Under the pieces are notes generated by a model. It saw nothing but the letters and a program-made list of their open reading frames with translations. It was not told the origin of the DNA and did not search any database. The translations under genes and the position numbers were made by a program. Below, piece after piece: positions 19,840 through 28,353 of a stretch of DNA of 64,000 nt (its first letter is position 1; every line of letters starts with the position of its first letter). Source of the DNA: Clostridia bacterium (GTDB lineage: Bacteria > Bacillota > Clostridia > Oscillospirales > Acutalibacteraceae); NCBI GenBank assembly GCA_017626295.1, contig JAGAJB010000009.1, positions 32,548 through 96,547 of the forward strand. Reading direction: 5' to 3'.

Positions 19840-20433
19840 TTAAATACTGCCCGAATATCTTCTCAGAATACTTTCAATACCTTTTATGACGGCCTCGATG
19901 CTTTTGGGTTCGGGGCCGCCGTATCGTCTTGCATTAACAGTCTTTTCAGGAAAATCGTTAAGAAATGTTTCTGTAAGGGCGAGGGCAGAAGCCTGGGCGT
20001 ATTTGGGTTGAATAGTAAACCAACGTTTAGGAATATAACCTTTTTGTGCCGCAGAAAAAAGAACGCGGTAAAGGGTAATGGCATACAGAATATCGGCGTA
20101 TTCGCCTGCCTGTGCCGAGCCTGCGTTCATTCTTTCGTGGGTCATAATAGCCGCACGGTAAATGGAACGGGTGTTAAAAATGGAGTCCTCCTCCCTGTCA
20201 TCGAGTTCAGTTGAATTAAGACCCGAACGGCTTTGTGTTCTGCCCAATACATAATCGGCGGTTACACCGTAGTAATCTGCCACACGGCACAAAAAATCCA
20301 TATTAAATTCGCGAATGCCTTTTTCATAGTGGGATAAAAGCGCCTGTGAAATGCCTAAATCGGCAGCGGCGGCTTTTTGGCTGATACCTTTTTCTGTTCT
20401 CAGTTCAACAAGACGTTCCGAATATGTTGCCAT
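19840..20433 (-). CDS. XRE-family regulator with a C-terminal domain of unknown function
   Basis: 197 residues. Residues 5-65 are a Cro/C1-type helix-turn-helix (SQKAAAADLGISQALLSHYEKGIR, followed by VADYYGVTADYVLGR). Residues about 80-190 are a helical domain I do not recognise, with a PKRWFTIQPKYAQASALALTE-like centre. It starts at an ATG with a GGGGTG site. It faces glgA with no spacer and is divergent from the histidine phosphatase gene; a TTATAC-N5-GTATAA dyad in that gap is a candidate operator. A role in glycogen control is only suggested by position. Confidence 0.85.
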   Translation of the reverse strand: MATYSERLVELRTEKGISQKAAAADLGISQALLSHYEKGIREFNMDFLCRVADYYGVTADYVLGRTQSRSGLNSTELDDREEDSIFNTRSIYRAAIMTHERMNAGSAQAGEYADILYAITLYRVLFSAAQKGYIPKRWFTIQPKYAQASALALTETFLNDFPEKTVNARRYGGPEPKSIEAVIKGIESILRRYSGSI

Positions 20434-20447
20434 AATTTTACACCCCG

Positions 20448-20464
20448 TTATACTTTCTGTATAA
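20448..20464. promoter_or_regulatory. Candidate XRE operator TTATAC-N5-GTATAA
   Basis: Perfect 6-base dyad arms in the 73-base gap between the XRE gene and the histidine phosphatase gene. The same half-sites, spaced by 7 instead of 5 bases, recur in the promoter gap of another XRE gene at 36311-36329. Confidence 0.5.
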
Positions 20465-20506
20465 TATTTTTATTTATTATATTACACTATCTTTCAGGAG
20501 AATGCA

Positions 20507-21214
20507 ATGAAAACTTATACAGTTCATTTAATTCGTCACGCACTTACCAAAGGAAATTTAGAAGGTCGTTACATAGGTCAGACCGATGAAGAACTTTGTA
20601 AAGAGGGTATAGAACAACTTGAAAAAATGAAATCGGACTATGACTATCCGTACCCCGATGTTGTTTTCACAAGTACTCTTAAACGTTGCGTGCAGACTGC
20701 TAAAATACTTTATCCCGACAAAACACCTATTGAAATGCGCGGTTTCGAAGAATGTGATTTCGGTGAATTTGAAGGTCATACCGCAGATGAACTCCAGCCT
20801 TACGAGGAGTTTTCCCATTGGCTTGCGGGTGGCGAAGATGCAAGACCTTTAAACGGTGAAAGCAACAGCGAATTTGCAACAAGAGTTTGCGATTGCTTTA
20901 TTAAAACCGTTGACGGACTTATAAAAACGGGCACAGGAAGTGCCTCCATCATTACCCACGGCGGTGTGATAATGTCAATACTTGCAGCCTTCGGTCTCCC
21001 TGAAATGCCTATGACTGAGTGGCTTTGCCCCTCTGCCTGCGGTTATACAATCCGTATAACTCCGTCGCTTTGGAGCAGAATGAAAAAGTTTGAGGTTATA
21101 AACGAAGTTCCTGCCGAGCCGTTAACTGCCGCACAGGAAGAACGCCTTTGGGATTATTACAGCGAACTTCCCGAAGATGATGAATGGGATATTGAGGGTG
21201 ATTTGAGTGTCTGA
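20507..21214 (+). CDS. Histidine phosphatase family protein
   Basis: 235 residues of the phosphoglycerate mutase-like superfamily. The phospho-accepting motif is LIRHALTKGN (RHA instead of RHG), followed by GRYIGQTDEEL, the FTSTLKRCVQTA arginine helix, the FEECDFGEFEG acidic segment and ITHGGVIM with the second histidine. The pattern matches the CobC/GpmB-like phosphatases; the substrate is unknown. The ribosome binding site is AGGAG. It overlaps the amidohydrolase gene by 8 bases, so the two are translationally coupled. Confidence 0.9.
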   Translation: MKTYTVHLIRHALTKGNLEGRYIGQTDEELCKEGIEQLEKMKSDYDYPYPDVVFTSTLKRCVQTAKILYPDKTPIEMRGFEECDFGEFEGHTADELQPYEEFSHWLAGGEDARPLNGESNSEFATRVCDCFIKTVDGLIKTGTGSASIITHGGVIMSILAAFGLPEMPMTEWLCPSACGYTIRITPSLWSRMKKFEVINEVPAEPLTAAQEERLWDYYSELPEDDEWDIEGDLSV

Positions 21215-22037
21215 TTATAAAATTTTTGCAAATCACGCACATCTTTTTGCGAAAAACACCAAACCCAACGCAGATATTGATAAATTGAAAGAACTGCTTG
21301 ATGCTTGCGAAATAGAAAAAGCAGTTTGTTTTGCCCCCTTTACCGACCAGTTGGCACGATACGGTATAACCGAAAATTCACGCAAATGGTTAGCAAACGA
21401 AATAAAAAACGAACCTCAGTTTGTAGGCTTCGGAACAATAGATTTTGATGAAAAGAATCTTAAAGACCAGGTAAAAGAAACTGCAGATTCAGGGCTTTTG
21501 GGTCTTAAAATTCACCCTGCCGCACAGGAGTTGAAAATAGACTCTCCCGAACTTTTTGAAGTTTACGAAGAGGCAGAGAAACAGGGTCTGTTTATATCCT
21601 TTCATACGGGACTTCATTGGCACCGTATTAAAGATTATCAGATGCTTCTTTTTGACGAAGTGGCATATAATTTCCCGAAACTTCGTTTCAGTATGGAGCA
21701 TATAGGCGGTTACAGTTTCTTTAAAGAGGCTCTGCTTGTTATGAATAATAACTCCAGAGATGATATTCAGCACGTTTTTGCAGGCTGGACAAGTATTTCT
21801 ATGGAAAAAGATGATTTTGGAAACGAAAGACAGGGTGCGTGGTCATTAACAGACGACGAACTTTGCACCCTTATTCATCAGACAGGACCAAAACGCAGTA
21901 TATTCGGTCTGGATTTCCCGTATAAAGATATAGAATACACTAAAAAAGCAATAGAAAGAATAAAAAATCTCCCTATTACCGAGGAAGCCAAAAGAGGCAT
22001 TTTAGGTGATAATTTAAGAGAGATTCTTTTAGGATAA
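21207..22037 (+). CDS. Amidohydrolase-family (amidohydro-rel/TIM-barrel) hydrolase
   Basis: 276 residues, GTG start overlapping the preceding histidine phosphatase gene by 8 bases. The N-terminal metal motif is NHAHLF (HxH), followed by GLKIHPAAQEL, FHTGLHWH, MEHIGG and IFGLDFPYKD, the strand-end ligands of the amidohydrolase 2 (PF04909) barrel. Its relative at 22672-23460 has the same order of motifs. The substrate is unknown; decarboxylase and lactone hydrolase activities both occur in this family. Confidence 0.86.
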   Translation: MSDYKIFANHAHLFAKNTKPNADIDKLKELLDACEIEKAVCFAPFTDQLARYGITENSRKWLANEIKNEPQFVGFGTIDFDEKNLKDQVKETADSGLLGLKIHPAAQELKIDSPELFEVYEEAEKQGLFISFHTGLHWHRIKDYQMLLFDEVAYNFPKLRFSMEHIGGYSFFKEALLVMNNNSRDDIQHVFAGWTSISMEKDDFGNERQGAWSLTDDELCTLIHQTGPKRSIFGLDFPYKDIEYTKKAIERIKNLPITEEAKRGILGDNLREILLG

Positions 22038-22073
22038 AACAAAACCGCCGATTATTGTCGGCGGTTTTGTTTT
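22037..22073. terminator. Bidirectional terminator
   Basis: ACAAAACCGCCGA and its complement enclose a 5-base loop and are followed by T-rich sequence. It ends the amidohydrolase gene on the plus strand and the small ORF at 22078-22224 on the minus strand. Confidence 0.9.
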
Positions 22074-22077
22074 ATAT

Positions 22078-22224
22078 TTATGTATCAGTTGATTTTGGAA
22101 ACAACTCGGTAATTTCGGCTTGCGATATATATTTTTCTTCACAATTTTGCTGTGCTTCAATGAGGATGTTGATTGCTTTTTCAGTTGCCCTAAATAACTC
22201 AAAATACATTTCTTTGTAATCCAT
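22078..22224 (-). CDS. Small protein of an XRE-associated module (48 aa)
   Basis: 48 residues, beginning MDYKEMYFELFRATEKAI, mostly helical and acidic, with a strong AAAGGTGA ribosome binding site. It is divergent from the XRE gene at 22314 across two operator-like dyads. A paralogue of 47 residues at 36376-36519 has the same N-terminal pattern (Y-K-x-MYF-x-LF-x-A) and the same divergent partner type, which supports both as real genes. Function unknown; an antagonist or co-regulator of the XRE protein is possible. Confidence 0.75.
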   Translation of the reverse strand: MDYKEMYFELFRATEKAINILIEAQQNCEEKYISQAEITELFPKSTDT

Positions 22225-22248
22225 AGTTATCACCTTTGCTATATTTTA

Positions 22249-22287
22249 GGACAATTAGTCCAAAAAGTCAATAGGACAAAGTGTCCT
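22249..22287. promoter_or_regulatory. Paired operator dyads between divergent XRE and small-protein genes
   Basis: GGACAATTAGTCC (22249-22261) and AGGACAAAGTGTCCT (22273-22287) are two dyads with shared GGAC/GTCC arms and centres 25 bases apart, in the 89-base gap between start codons at 22224 (minus) and 22314 (plus). This is the usual layout for a small XRE repressor that controls both its own gene and a divergent neighbour. Confidence 0.65.
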
Positions 22288-22313
22288 GTTGTATATTTTA
22301 TTTGGTGATAGTA

Positions 22314-22514
22314 ATGAAACTAAGGATTAGAGATTTGCGTGAAGATAGCGATTACACTCAGAAATATGTGGCAGAGTATCTTATGTGTGACCAATCGTTG
22401 TATTCAAAATATGAGAGAGGAGAAAGACAACTACCTCTCGAATTTGCGGTTAAACTTGCTAAATTGTATAATACAAGTGTTGATTATATTGTTGGTTTGA
22501 CTGATGAAAAGTAA
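22314..22514 (+). CDS. Small XRE-family repressor
   Basis: 66 residues consisting almost wholly of a Cro/C1 helix-turn-helix: TQKYVAEYLMCDQSLYSKYERGERQLP, then VKLAKLYNTSVDYIVGLTDE. The ATG at 22314 is chosen because GGTGA lies 5 bases upstream; the longer in-frame extension overlaps the promoter region and has no homology-like sequence. Divergent from the 48-residue ORF with two dyads between them. No effector domain is present. Confidence 0.9.
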   Translation: MKLRIRDLREDSDYTQKYVAEYLMCDQSLYSKYERGERQLPLEFAVKLAKLYNTSVDYIVGLTDEK

Positions 22515-22529
22515 TTTTGAATTATAAAT

Positions 22530-22577
22530 AAAAACTTCTCTTATTGCACAATGTTATGTAGTAAGAGGAGTTTTTTG
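22530..22577 (+). terminator. Intrinsic terminator after the XRE gene
   Basis: A long imperfect stem (AACTTCTCTTAT paired with GTAAGAGGAGTT) ends in TTTTTT on the plus strand. Confidence 0.8.
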
Positions 22578-22671
22578 TTATAATTTTTTATTGGAATTTT
22601 TGAAAAACAGTATTATTATTTAAAAATAAGTCAAACTAATTAAAAAACTCAAGAGGCGAAAAAGTAATAAA

Positions 22672-23460
22672 ATGATTATAGATTTTCATACCCACGCATT
22701 TCCCGAAAGAATAGCCGAAAGGGCAATAGAAAAATTAAGTTACACGTCGGGCGGACTTATACCGCAAACGGACGGTACCGTAGAAAGCCTTAAATATCTG
22801 ATGAAAAAAGACGGTATTGATAAAAGTGTAGTCCTTGCAATTGCTACAAATGAAAAACAGCAAACTGCCGTAAATGATTTTATAAAATCGCAGGAAACTG
22901 ATGATATAATCCCCTTCGGGTCCGTGTACCCTCACGCTGAAAATGCTCTTGAAGAACTTGAGAGAATACATTCTATGGGTTTAAAAGGTATTAAACTTCA
23001 CCCGGAGTATCAACAGTTTTTTGTAGATGACGAAAAAATGAAATCGATTTACAAAAAAATATCGGAATTAGGTTTAATAGTTCTTTTCCACGCAGGTGAA
23101 GATTTCGGCTATCCCGCACCTTACCACGCAACACCCGAACGCTTGAGAAAAGCGGCAAAGTGGATAGATACACCTATGATATGCGCTCATTGGGGCGGGG
23201 CAGGTATGGGCGAAGATGTTTTAAAATATCTTTGCGATATTCCTGTGTTTTTCGATACCGCATTCGGTTACGGCACAATGCCGAAAGACCGCGCCCAACG
23301 TATACTGGATAAAAAGGGCGTGGATTATATCATTTTCGGTTCCGATTGCCCGTGGCACGCACCTTCGTGGGATATAAAAATGATAGAAACCCTCGAACTG
23401 ACGGAAAGTGAAAAAGATAAAATTTATTACAAAAACGCACAGATATTATTGAATATATAA
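22672..23460 (+). CDS. Amidohydrolase-family metal-dependent hydrolase
   Basis: 262 residues. MIIDFHTHAFPE gives the HxH metal motif; GIKLHPEYQQF, LFHAGEDFGYPAP, MICAHWGGAG and IIFGSDCPWHAP supply the remaining strand-end ligands of the PF04909 barrel. It is related to the protein at 21207-22037. It starts at an ATG with a weak GAGGCG site. Monocistronic, converging on ksgA. The substrate is unknown. Confidence 0.88.
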   Translation: MIIDFHTHAFPERIAERAIEKLSYTSGGLIPQTDGTVESLKYLMKKDGIDKSVVLAIATNEKQQTAVNDFIKSQETDDIIPFGSVYPHAENALEELERIHSMGLKGIKLHPEYQQFFVDDEKMKSIYKKISELGLIVLFHAGEDFGYPAPYHATPERLRKAAKWIDTPMICAHWGGAGMGEDVLKYLCDIPVFFDTAFGYGTMPKDRAQRILDKKGVDYIIFGSDCPWHAPSWDIKMIETLELTESEKDKIYYKNAQILLNI

Positions 23461-23468
23461 AAAAGAAT

Positions 23469-23512
23469 CGGAAGATTGCCTGCTATAAGGCAATGTTCCG
23501 AAATCTTTTATT
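23469..23512. terminator. Bidirectional terminator
   Basis: CGGAAGATTGCCT and AGGCAATGTTCCG arms with a short loop between the convergent amidohydrolase and ksgA genes; the plus-strand tail is AAATCTTTTATT. Confidence 0.75.
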
Positions 23513-24362
23513 CAAACAAAATATCCGAAAGGGTAGCAAAGTCCTGTATAGTCATTTTTTCTGCTCTCACGGTTTTTTCAAGACCTGCTTCTGCCAGGGC
23601 GGTGGCGACTTGGTCTTTGCTTATGCCTAAACCTGCACTTATGGAATTTTCCGCAGTTTTTCTTCTTTGTGAAAATGCGGCTTTTACAAGTTTGAAGAAG
23701 TTTTCTTCATTTTTAACATCAACAGGCGGGGTGTTTCTAACGGTAAGTTGTATAACTTCGCTGTTAACTTTGGGCGGCGGAAGGAACGATTCGCGAGGGA
23801 CGAAGAAAAGTTTTTCACTTTCTGCATAGTAAGTAACTGCAACTGTTACCGCGCCGCCGTCGCGACTGCCCACCTCAGCGCAAAGTCTGTCAGCGGCTTC
23901 TTTTTGCACCATAACGGTTATGGATTTAATGGGAAGTTTGCTTTCTAAAAGAAGCATTATTATGGGCGAGGTGATGTAATAGGGGAGGTTTGCGCAAACG
24001 GCAATTTCCATACCCTCACATTTTTCTTCTATTATTTTTTTAAGGTCGGCTTTCATAACGTCTTTGTTTATTATTTCAACATTATTAAAGTCTGCCAATG
24101 TTTCGTTCAGCACAGGCAAAAGTCGGTTGTCCACCTCAAAACTTAAAACTTTGCCCGCCCTTTTTGCAAGTTCGGCAGTAAGCACACCTACCCCGGGGCC
24201 TATTTCGATAGCGCAGGTGTTTTTGTCAAGGCCTGCCGCCTCTGCCATAGAAGGACAAACTTCCGGGTCAACAAGGAAGTTTTGCCCTAAACCTTTATTG
24301 AAAGTTACGCCGTGTTTTGACATAACCGATTTTATAACATTTATATCGGAAAGATTTTTCAT
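23508..24362 (-). CDS. rsmA: 16S rRNA dimethyladenosine methyltransferase A
   Basis: Dimethylates the two adjacent adenines in the helix 45 loop of 16S rRNA, a late step in 30S assembly. 284 residues from the ATG at 24362, which has a CGGAGG site; an upstream in-frame extension is unlikely. Motifs: KGLGQNFLVD, the SAM-binding AIEIGPGVGVLT, and the catalytic NLPYYITSPI, which match the ErmB/KsgA family. Divergent from the GH78 gene. Confidence 0.96.
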   Translation of the reverse strand: MKNLSDINVIKSVMSKHGVTFNKGLGQNFLVDPEVCPSMAEAAGLDKNTCAIEIGPGVGVLTAELAKRAGKVLSFEVDNRLLPVLNETLADFNNVEIINKDVMKADLKKIIEEKCEGMEIAVCANLPYYITSPIIMLLLESKLPIKSITVMVQKEAADRLCAEVGSRDGGAVTVAVTYYAESEKLFFVPRESFLPPPKVNSEVIQLTVRNTPPVDVKNEENFFKLVKAAFSQRRKTAENSISAGLGISKDQVATALAEAGLEKTVRAEKMTIQDFATLSDILFE

Positions 24363-24475
24363 TATTGCCTCCGAAAAGTATTGAAAATGATTTTCAAATA
24401 AGATATTATCATAAATGTGATTATATATTTTACAAAAATATATGTCAACATTCTGACAAGAATTGAGGAATGACA

Positions 24476-26674
24476 ATGAAAACAATTAAAGACGCAATTT
24501 TTATAAGACAGGATGCAGATTTCGGCGATATTCGCCCTGTATTTAATAAGGTTATCTGGATAGATAAACCTATTTTGAAGGCAACCTTTTGCTGTTCTGC
24601 ATTAGGTTATTACGAAGCATATTTAAACGGCTCAAGGGTAGGCAAATTTATTTTTGCTCCCGGTTGGACAAGTTACGGAAAAAGAATTCAGTATCAGGAA
24701 TATGATGTTACACATCTTATGGAAGAGTGCAATACACTTGATATTGCTTTAGGTAACGGCAGACGTTACCACGGTAACCCCCACGAACATTACGAGAGCA
24801 TTACCGACAGGGAAGATGCACTTATTGCATCACTCTTAATTGAGTACGAGGACGGAACAGAGGAGTTTATTCCTACGGATTCCACTTGGGAATGCAGTAA
24901 AAGTAATATTCTTTATTCCCACGTGTATAACGGTGAAACAGTTGATTTCACCGCAAATACAGACGAGAAATTCCCTGTAAAAGAACTTAAAGATATTGAT
25001 ACAAAAATTCTTGTTCCCACAGAGGGCGAAGAAGTTCGTGAAATGGCACGCATTGGTGTTGCTGAGATTATTACTACGCCTAAAGGTGAAACCGTTCTCG
25101 ATTTCGGTCAGAATTTAACAGGTTATGTTGAATGGTCCGTTCCTGCTGAAAAAGGCAAGGAGTTCAGACTTTACCACGCAGAAGTTCTTGATAAAGAGGG
25201 TAATTTCTACCTTGATAATATGCGCGGTGCAAAGGTTGAAATTAAGGTTATTTCCGACGGCAACGAAAGAGTGTATAAACCCCACTTTACGTATCAGGGT
25301 TTCCGTTATGTAAAACTTGAAGGCTTTGAAAACGAAGATATTAACCCCGATAATTTTACTGCGGTTGTTGTATTCTCCAACATGAAGCGTACAGGTTATT
25401 TTGCTTGCGGTCACGACCTTGTACAGCAACTTTATGAAAATATTATCTGGGGTCAGCGCGGTAATTTCCTTGATATTCCCACGGACTGTAATCAGCGTGA
25501 TGAACGCCTCGGTTGGACAGGTGATGCACAGGTTTTTGCTCGTACCGCATCAACAAACTACCGTACAAAGAAATTCTTTAAGAAATGGATGCACGATGTT
25601 GCCGCAGACCAGCGCGTAAACGGAGCAGTAACGGATGTTGTACCCGATTTGCATAATTGGGAATCTTACGGCTCATCCGCTTGGGCAGATGTAGCGGTTA
25701 TTGTTCCCTATTGGGTTTACAGAACATACGGCGACACCGAAATTATAAAAGACCAGTTTGAATCTATGAAAAGATGGATTCTTTATATGGAGTCAATGGG
25801 TAGCGAAAGAGGTCTTTTTGATACTCACGAACACCATTTCGGCGACTGGCTCTCGCTTGATGCAGGTAACGAGGCAACAGGCGGATTTACAGATAAACAC
25901 CTTATCGGCTCAGCATACCTTGCATATTCAAACAGTTTGTTTATAGAGATGGGTAAGGTTATCGGCGAAGATATGAGTTACTTTGAAGAACTCTATGACT
26001 TAACCGTTAAAGCATACAGAAAGAAATTCCTTAACACAGGTAAACCCGAGCACGAAACCCAGACCGCAAACGTTCTTGCAATATATTTTGACCTTACGGA
26101 TGATATTCAGCGTGAGGGTGCAAAACTTGTAAAAGATATTGAAGAATGCGGACACCTTAAAACAGGTTTCGTAGGTACACCTTACCTTCTTCACGCTCTT
26201 ACCAAAATCGGCAGAAGCGATATTGCATATAAACTCCTGCTTAAACAGGATTTCCCCTCATGGTTATTCCCTGTTACAAGGGGCGCAACAACAATGTGGG
26301 AAAGATGGGACGGTATGAAAGAGGACGGCTCTTTTGCAACTCCCGAAATGAATTCCTTTAACCACTATGCATACGGCTCTGTCGGTGACTGGCTGTATAC
26401 TACCGTTGCAGGTATTGACTCGGATTTTGAAGAGCCGGGCTACAAGCATATAATTTTCAGACCTCTTCCCAATAAAGAACTGGGCTACGCCAAGGCTCGT
26501 ATTCTTACAGACAACGGCGAAATTATCTCTTCCTGGGAATACACAGGCAACGGAAACGAATGTAAATTCTCTTTCACAATTCCCACAGGCTCCAACGCAA
26601 CTCTTTATCTGGACGATGAAGAATACGAATTTGAAAGCGGAACTTATGATACTGTTTTTGAGTATGATAGATAA
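24476..26674 (+). CDS. GH78 alpha-L-rhamnosidase
   Basis: 732 residues without a signal peptide, so probably cytoplasmic. N-terminal beta domains carry the GYYEAYLNGSRVGKFIFAPGWTSYGKR block typical of bacterial rhamnosidases. The (alpha/alpha)6 catalytic domain contains DCNQRDERLGWTGDAQVFA, with the conserved Asp/Glu cluster, and GATTMWERWDG, followed by a C-terminal beta domain. The start at 24476 is preferred to the ATG at 24470 because the GAGG site is only 2 bases from the latter. It would release rhamnose from imported glycosides or plant-derived oligosaccharides; no rhamnose catabolic genes flank it. Confidence 0.92.
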   Translation: MKTIKDAIFIRQDADFGDIRPVFNKVIWIDKPILKATFCCSALGYYEAYLNGSRVGKFIFAPGWTSYGKRIQYQEYDVTHLMEECNTLDIALGNGRRYHGNPHEHYESITDREDALIASLLIEYEDGTEEFIPTDSTWECSKSNILYSHVYNGETVDFTANTDEKFPVKELKDIDTKILVPTEGEEVREMARIGVAEIITTPKGETVLDFGQNLTGYVEWSVPAEKGKEFRLYHAEVLDKEGNFYLDNMRGAKVEIKVISDGNERVYKPHFTYQGFRYVKLEGFENEDINPDNFTAVVVFSNMKRTGYFACGHDLVQQLYENIIWGQRGNFLDIPTDCNQRDERLGWTGDAQVFARTASTNYRTKKFFKKWMHDVAADQRVNGAVTDVVPDLHNWESYGSSAWADVAVIVPYWVYRTYGDTEIIKDQFESMKRWILYMESMGSERGLFDTHEHHFGDWLSLDAGNEATGGFTDKHLIGSAYLAYSNSLFIEMGKVIGEDMSYFEELYDLTVKAYRKKFLNTGKPEHETQTANVLAIYFDLTDDIQREGAKLVKDIEECGHLKTGFVGTPYLLHALTKIGRSDIAYKLLLKQDFPSWLFPVTRGATTMWERWDGMKEDGSFATPEMNSFNHYAYGSVGDWLYTTVAGIDSDFEEPGYKHIIFRPLPNKELGYAKARILTDNGEIISSWEYTGNGNECKFSFTIPTGSNATLYLDDEEYEFESGTYDTVFEYDR

Positions 26675-26677
26675 AAG

Positions 26678-26716
26678 AACCCCCATTCACTACAACAAAT
26701 GTGAATGGGGGTTAAC
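26678..26716. terminator. Bidirectional terminator
   Basis: AACCCCCATTCAC and its exact complement enclose a 10-base loop between the convergent GH78 gene and the anchored protein gene. Confidence 0.85.
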
Positions 26717-26717
26717 T

Positions 26718-27389
26718 TTACAATACTTTAAACATCGAAAGTAAAATATCGAAATCTCTTTCGTATTCCTTTGCGGAAACGGGGTACTGATATTTAATTT
26801 CAATACTTCCGCCTTTACCGTCATCAATACAGTATACGGTGGTTATAATATCCTCGTCTTTATCGCCTGTTTGTGAACGGTAGCAGGAGTTAAGGTTTTC
26901 TATTTTGAGTATTTCCTTATCTGTCAGAGCAGCGTGTGCATTTTTGGTGTCGGCGCAAAGTTTAGTATAACTTGTGGTGTTCAAAGGTGTAACGGTCATT
27001 GTTACGTTTTTATTACCCTTTGCAGTAAGTGTTGTTACGCCTGTTTCCAATGTGTAATCGAAGGTAGATTTATCTATAAAAAAAGTATAGTTTTTATATG
27101 GGTCTACCGTAGGATTTGTAGGTTTGGGAACGGAAAAAGAAGGCTCATCGGAAGAAATTGTTGTTGAAACTTCGGCAGTTTCGCTTGTTTCTTCGGTAGT
27201 GATTACATTACTGCTTTCCATAGCCTCCCAGGTTATGGGGGGGATAGTGGTTTCTGTTTTATCAGTTATTCTTCGTCCCAATGGCGACAAAAGAAAAGCC
27301 GTAACAGCGGCACCGATAGCCACGCAAGCAAATATTATGTTAAGAATTTGCCTGGCTTTGTCCGTGTTTTTGTTTTTGTTGTCTGACAT
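26718..27389 (-). CDS. Membrane-anchored extracellular protein, function unknown
   Basis: 223 residues. A polar N terminus (1-15) is followed by one transmembrane helix (about 16-37) and a Thr/Ser/Glu/Pro-rich linker (about 42-95) that looks like an extracellular spacer. A compact C-terminal domain (about 100-223) contains NYTFFIDKSTFDYT and ends near REF-like DFDILLSMFKVL. I recognise no family. It lies 57 bases downstream of fba, separated by a minus-strand terminator. Confidence 0.75.
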   Translation of the reverse strand: MSDNKNKNTDKARQILNIIFACVAIGAAVTAFLLSPLGRRITDKTETTIPPITWEAMESSNVITTEETSETAEVSTTISSDEPSFSVPKPTNPTVDPYKNYTFFIDKSTFDYTLETGVTTLTAKGNKNVTMTVTPLNTTSYTKLCADTKNAHAALTDKEILKIENLNSCYRSQTGDKDEDIITTVYCIDDGKGGSIEIKYQYPVSAKEYERDFDILLSMFKVL

Positions 27390-27405
27390 ATTGAAATACT
27401 CCTGT

Positions 27406-27435
27406 AAAAAAGCCGTACCTTTTGGGTACGGCTCC
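27406..27435 (-). terminator. Terminator after fba
   Basis: On the minus strand AGCCGTACC pairs with GGTACGGCT and is followed by six T residues, 14 bases after the fba stop codon. Confidence 0.88.
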
Positions 27436-27446
27436 GTTTTTGGTAA

Positions 27447-28313
27447 TTAAGCCTTGTCCTTGGAACCGAAAAGTTCGATTTTCTCGCGAACAGTTTCTTT
27501 AATTGCTTCGCAACCGGGAGCAAGAAGTTTTCTGGGGTCGAAGCCTTTGCCTTCAAGGTCTTTGCCTGCTTCGATGTATTTTCTTGTTGCTTCCTGGAAT
27601 GCAAGCTGGCATTCTGTGTTAACGTTGATTTTGGAAACACCGAGGTCGATAGCCTTTTTAATCATATCAGCAGGGATACCTGTACCGCCGTGAAGAACGA
27701 GGGGCATTACACCTGTTTTTTCCTGAATAGCAGCAAGAGTTTCGAATGAAAGACCTGCCCAGTTTTCGGGATATTTACCGTGAATGTTACCAATACCTGC
27801 AGCAAGCATTGTAACACCGAGGTCAGCAATCATTTTGCATTCATCGGGGTCAGCACATTCACCTGCACCGATAACGCCGTCTTCTTCGCCGCCGATAGAA
27901 CCAACTTCTGCTTCAAGAGAAAGCCCTTTTTCTTCGCAGATAGCAACAAGTTCTTTTGTTTTTGCAATGTTTTCGTCAATATCGTAGTGTGAACCGTCGA
28001 ACATAATTGAAGAGAAACCTGCTTCGATGCAAGCCTTAGCGCCATCGTATGAACCGTGGTCAAGGTGAAGAGCAACGGGGACTGTGATTTTAAGGTCCTC
28101 GATCATTGCTTTAACCATGTTAGCAACAGTCTTGAAACCGCACATATATTTACCGGCACCCTCGGAAACACCAAGGATAACGGGTGAATTCATTTCCTGT
28201 GCAGTGAGAAGGATGGACTTTGTCCATTCAAGGTTGTTGATGTTGAACTGACCAACTGCATAGTGGCCTGCTTTTGCTTTTGTGAGCATGTCTTTTGCGT
28301 TAACTAAAGGCAT
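27447..28313 (-). CDS. fba: Class II fructose-bisphosphate aldolase
   Basis: Zinc-dependent glycolytic and gluconeogenic aldolase splitting fructose-1,6-bisphosphate. 288 residues from the ATG at 28313 (ribosome binding site AGGAGTG). Asp85 in LHLDHG is the catalytic acid; His86, His178 (GNIHGKYP) and His208 (LHGGTG) are the zinc ligands. The class IIA/B core GxGNxHG and VLHGGTGIP motifs are intact. The last 35 residues, ending GSKDKA, are usual for the family. Confidence 0.97.
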   Translation of the reverse strand: MPLVNAKDMLTKAKAGHYAVGQFNINNLEWTKSILLTAQEMNSPVILGVSEGAGKYMCGFKTVANMVKAMIEDLKITVPVALHLDHGSYDGAKACIEAGFSSIMFDGSHYDIDENIAKTKELVAICEEKGLSLEAEVGSIGGEEDGVIGAGECADPDECKMIADLGVTMLAAGIGNIHGKYPENWAGLSFETLAAIQEKTGVMPLVLHGGTGIPADMIKKAIDLGVSKINVNTECQLAFQEATRKYIEAGKDLEGKGFDPRKLLAPGCEAIKETVREKIELFGSKDKA

Positions 28314-28353
28314 TATAAACACTCCTATATATAAAATTTTTATTTAAACCGAA

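Noticed and set aside
23508..24485. 41-residue N-terminal extension of KsgA
   Set aside because: The extension overlaps the promoter region and has no family match, while the ATG at 24362 has a CGGAGG site at the right distance.
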